DNA of 64,000 nucleotides from assembly GCF_014930365.1 (NCBI RefSeq), contig NZ_JABXWI010000022.1, positions 62,001-126,000 of the forward strand. The letters run 5' to 3'. A model generated the notes under the pieces. The model saw only the letters and a program-made list of their open reading frames with translations. It made no database searches and was not told the DNA's origin. This document shows, piece by piece, positions 61,397 to 64,000 of the stretch. Source of the stretch: Streptomyces caniscabiei. Its GTDB lineage: Bacteria > Actinomycetota > Actinomycetes > Streptomycetales > Streptomycetaceae. How positions within the stretch are numbered: position 1 is the first letter of the stretch; every line of letters starts with the position of its first letter. Position numbers and translations under genes: made by a program.

Positions 61397-62770
61397 GTGA
61401 CGTCCGTGCGCGCTGCGGCGCCCGTCCTGCCCGTGGTCGCCGTGGTCGCCGCGCTCGCGCTGCCGATCACACCGGGCGCCGAGGGCGGCGCGACCCCGGC
61501 CGACGCCGTCTCCGGCCTCCTGGTGCTGTGGTGCGCCGTACGGCTGCTGCGGGACCGGCGGCGGCCCCTGACCCCTGCGGCGGCGGTGGTCCTCGGGCTG
61601 CCGGTGATCGGGCTCGCGCTGGCCGCGGCCGGGGCCGGTGACCCGGGGGCCGGCGTCGCCGGGTTCGGCCGGTACCTCCAGGTGTTCGTGCTGGTGCCGA
61701 TGGCGGTTCTGCTCTGTGTCCGGAACCGGTCCGGCTTCCGGGTGGTGGCCTGGTCGTTCGTGGGGCTCGCGCTGTGGCAGGGCGCCGTCGGGGCACACCA
61801 GTACGCCACCGGGACCGGGGCCAGCTACGCCGGTGAGGACATCCGGGCCGTCGGGACCTTCGGGGCCGGCGACGTCATGGGGATGGCGACCGTGGTGTCG
61901 TTCGGGCTGGTGTGCGCGGTGGGTCTCGCGCTGGCGCCCGCGACGGCGAAGCAGCGGGCCTGGGCGCTGGTCTGCTCGGCGCTGCTGGTGCTGCCGCTCG
62001 CGGTGTCGTTCAGCCGGGGCGCGTGGATCGCCACGGCGGTGGCGTGCGGGCTCCAGGTGGTGCTGGCCGGGCTGCGGCGGGCGGTGACGGTCTTCGCGGC
62101 CGTGGCAGCCGTGGGTGTGGTCCTCGTCGGCGGGCTCGGCATCGGGTCCACGATGCTCCAGGAGCGGATCAGCAGCATCACCCGGGTCGCCGACGCGCCG
62201 GACCAGTCCGTCACCGACCGGTACACCATGTGGGCCGCGGCCGCCGGCATGTGGCGCGACCAGCCGCTGACCGGCGTCGGGTTGAAGGGCTTCCCCGAGC
62301 ACCGCGACGGCCACGCCTCGCTGGCGCTCTCCTCCGGCAGCGACATCGCGGGCGCCGGCACGGCCTACCAGAAGCAGCCGCTGCTCTCCCCGCACAACAT
62401 GTACCTCCTGGTCCTGAGCGAGCAGGGCCTGATCGGCCTCCTCACGCTCGGCGGCAGCTGGCTGGCCCTCGGGGTGTGCGGCCTTCGGGGCCTGGCCCGG
62501 GCCCGCCGGGAGACCGGCGCGGCCGGACGGGACTCCGGGGAGCGCGGGAGCCGGGCCGGTGGGATCGACTGCGGGCTCGTGGCGTGCGGGCTGGTCGCCT
62601 GGGTGCTGGTGGACTTCGCGTACGCGGACATCGGCGGGCCGACGACCGTGCTGACGGCCGTGTGCTTCGGGCTGGTGGGCTGGTGGGCGCTGGCCGACCG
62701 GACCGCCACGGGTGACGCGCCGGCCCGGACCGCCCCGGCCCGCGTGCCCGAGGAGGCCGGGGCACGATGA
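61397..62770 (+). CDS. O-antigen ligase/polymerase-like membrane protein
   Basis: A 457-residue membrane protein with about ten helices and the Wzy_C signature (MWRDQPLTGVGLKGFPEHRDGH, then LSPHNMYLLVLSEQGLIG). It should polymerise or ligate the lipid-linked repeat units on the outer face. GTG start three bases after the previous stop with GGGGAG upstream, and it overlaps the flippase gene (ATGA). Confidence 0.93.
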   Translation: MTSVRAAAPVLPVVAVVAALALPITPGAEGGATPADAVSGLLVLWCAVRLLRDRRRPLTPAAAVVLGLPVIGLALAAAGAGDPGAGVAGFGRYLQVFVLVPMAVLLCVRNRSGFRVVAWSFVGLALWQGAVGAHQYATGTGASYAGEDIRAVGTFGAGDVMGMATVVSFGLVCAVGLALAPATAKQRAWALVCSALLVLPLAVSFSRGAWIATAVACGLQVVLAGLRRAVTVFAAVAAVGVVLVGGLGIGSTMLQERISSITRVADAPDQSVTDRYTMWAAAAGMWRDQPLTGVGLKGFPEHRDGHASLALSSGSDIAGAGTAYQKQPLLSPHNMYLLVLSEQGLIGLLTLGGSWLALGVCGLRGLARARRETGAAGRDSGERGSRAGGIDCGLVACGLVAWVLVDFAYADIGGPTTVLTAVCFGLVGWWALADRTATGDAPARTAPARVPEEAGAR

Positions 62771-64000
62771 CGACGACCCCTCCGCCGGCGCCGCACGGGA
62801 CACCGCCGCTACCGGCTCGACCACCGCGGCCGACGCGGCCGACGCCCGGGACGCCTGCGGGCGCCGACGCCGCCGACCTGACGACGGCAGGCTCCGCTCC
62901 CTCCGAGCCCGCCGTCCCCCTTACCCCCCCGGCCACCGTCCCCGTCGCCACCCCCTCCGTGCCCGCCGCCCGGGAGGCCGATCTCTCCGAGGTCGCGCCG
63001 CCCAGCGGGCGGTTCCTCGCCAAGGCCACGCTCGTCACGGCGGCGCTCACGGCGGCGGCGGCCCTGCTGGGGCTCGGCCGCGACCAGGCGCTGTCGTATC
63101 TGTTCGGGGCCGGCAGCGAGACGGACGCCTTCCTGGTGGCCTGGACGGTGCCGGAGTTCGCGGCGACGCTGCTGATCGAGGACGGCATGGCGTTCGTGCT
63201 GGTGCCGGCGTTCAGTGTGGCCGTGGCCCGCCGCGCCCGGGGCGGCGTGGGCGACCCGGTCCGCGCCCTTCTCGCCTCGACGCTGCCCCGGCTGACGCTG
63301 GCGTTCGTCGCCGCGGCCATGCTGGTGATCGTCGGCGCGCCCTACCTCGTCGAGGCACTGGCCCCCGGTCTCCCCCACCCCGAACTGGCCGTCGACTGCA
63401 CCCGGTTGACCGGCACCTGCGCCCTCTCCTTCGGTCTCGCCGGCTACTGCAGCGCGGCCCTGCGCGCGCACCGCCGGTTCGTGGCCCCTGCGGCGATCTA
63501 CGTGGCCTACAACGTCGGGATCATCACGGCGATGTTCGTGCTCGGGGGACGCTGGGGCGTGCGGGCGGCGGCGCTGGGCGTCGCGGTGGGCGGCGTGCTG
63601 ATGATCCTCACCCAGCTGCCCTCACTGCTGCGCGCGCTGCGCCGCAGGAGCCGGACCCCCGAAGCGTACGAGTCGGCCGAGCCGTCCCACACACCACAGA
63701 CACCTCAGGCACCCCAGGAACCCCAGACCCCCCTCACCTCGCCGTCCGACCCCACCCGCCCCGTCGAGTTCGCCCTCATCAGCACCGTCCTGCTCTTCGC
63801 GCTCTGCCGTCAGTCCCAGGTCCTCATCGAGCGTTTCCTCGGCTCGACGCTGCCCGCCGGGGCCATCTCGCACCTCAACTACGCGCAGAAGGTGGCCCAG
63901 ATCCCGATGACGTTCTCGCTGATGCTGTGCACCGTCACCCTCCCGGTGGTGGCGCAGGCGATGGCGGAGGGCGACACCGAGCGGGCCCGCAGCCGGGTGG
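62767..64000 (+). CDS. MurJ/MviN-type lipid flippase, 3'-truncated by the window
   Basis: The ATG overlaps the previous stop, and 411 codons are visible without a stop. A Pro/Thr/Ala-rich cytoplasmic N-terminus of about 75 residues leads into MviN-type helices (SETDAFLVAWTVPEFAATLLIEDGMAFVLVPAFS). NYAQKVAQIPMTFS near the end of the window is a MurJ signature. A Pro/Gln-rich loop (PSHTPQTPQAPQEPQTP) of about 30 residues splits two helix bundles. In this operon it would flip lipid-linked exopolysaccharide units rather than lipid II. The remainder lies beyond the edge. Confidence 0.9.
   Translation, partial: MTTTPPPAPHGTPPLPARPPRPTRPTPGTPAGADAADLTTAGSAPSEPAVPLTPPATVPVATPSVPAAREADLSEVAPPSGRFLAKATLVTAALTAAAALLGLGRDQALSYLFGAGSETDAFLVAWTVPEFAATLLIEDGMAFVLVPAFSVAVARRARGGVGDPVRALLASTLPRLTLAFVAAAMLVIVGAPYLVEALAPGLPHPELAVDCTRLTGTCALSFGLAGYCSAALRAHRRFVAPAAIYVAYNVGIITAMFVLGGRWGVRAAALGVAVGGVLMILTQLPSLLRALRRRSRTPEAYESAEPSHTPQTPQAPQEPQTPLTSPSDPTRPVEFALISTVLLFALCRQSQVLIERFLGSTLPAGAISHLNYAQKVAQIPMTFSLMLCTVTLPVVAQAMAEGDTERARSRV

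Overview
The window is a continuous piece of a high-GC actinomycete chromosome, almost certainly a Streptomyces. The signs are strong third-position GC bias, GTG and TTG starts with purine-rich ribosome sites, many ATGA/GTGA gene overlaps, two chaplin genes, a MelC1/MelC2 tyrosinase pair, a chitosan-oligosaccharide (csn) operon and a dynamin pair next to an SsbB-type gene. From memory, the gene order resembles the core region of the S. coelicolor chromosome. I see no insertion sequence, integrase, prophage, CRISPR array or rRNA operon. One tRNA gene (Arg, anticodon TCT) is present.

Layout. 1-5.1 kb: 3' part of a secreted S8 peptidase, an ECF sigma factor with a membrane partner, and aspartate-semialdehyde dehydrogenase. 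5.1-12.2 kb: aminopeptidase N, an EamA exporter facing a MarR regulator, a flavin monooxygenase facing a TetR regulator (operator-rich gap), and a small membrane protein. 12.3-20.8 kb: an inverted-repeat island, 4-alpha-glucanotransferase with a small coupled leader gene, a PadR/ABC/FtsX operon, an MscS channel, an HNH endonuclease and a secreted protein. 20.8-27.8 kb: a csnR-E-F-G-H-K operon with a clear promoter and ROK operator. 28.1-39.4 kb: seven co-directional genes forming a PknG-type signalling cluster: a GlnX-like four-helix membrane protein, a GlnH-like amino-acid-binding protein, an unknown charged helical protein, a PknG kinase, a PP2C phosphatase, a vWA protein and an FHA protein. 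Kinase, phosphatase and FHA protein each begin with two zinc ribbons. 39.4-46.3 kb: methyltransferase, truncated haemoglobin, thioesterase, EttA (with a GGGGCC hexanucleotide repeat upstream), a sortase-anchored thioester-domain protein and ssbB. 46.5-50.7 kb: two overlapping dynamin-like GTPases and tRNA-Arg. 51-57.3 kb: a surface and secretion region with chpG, melC2/melC1, several small secreted proteins, a frameshifted vitamin K epoxide reductase homologue and chpF. 57.5-64 kb: a secreted protein followed by an exopolysaccharide operon (GT4 transferase, polyprenyl-phosphate sugar transferase, O-antigen-ligase-like protein, MurJ-like flippase cut by the window edge).

How it works together. 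The csn operon imports and cleaves glucosamine oligosaccharides under CsnR. The 28-39 kb cluster reads as an extracellular amino-acid sensing system (GlnH to GlnX to PknG) with its own phosphatase and FHA phospho-reader, and is the most interesting system here. The 44-64 kb half is rich in cell-surface and sporulation functions: thioester adhesin-like protein, SsbB, dynamins, chaplins, tyrosinase and exopolysaccharide. Operators are visible in front of the MarR, TetR, PadR and CsnR genes, and strong hairpin terminators separate most convergent pairs.
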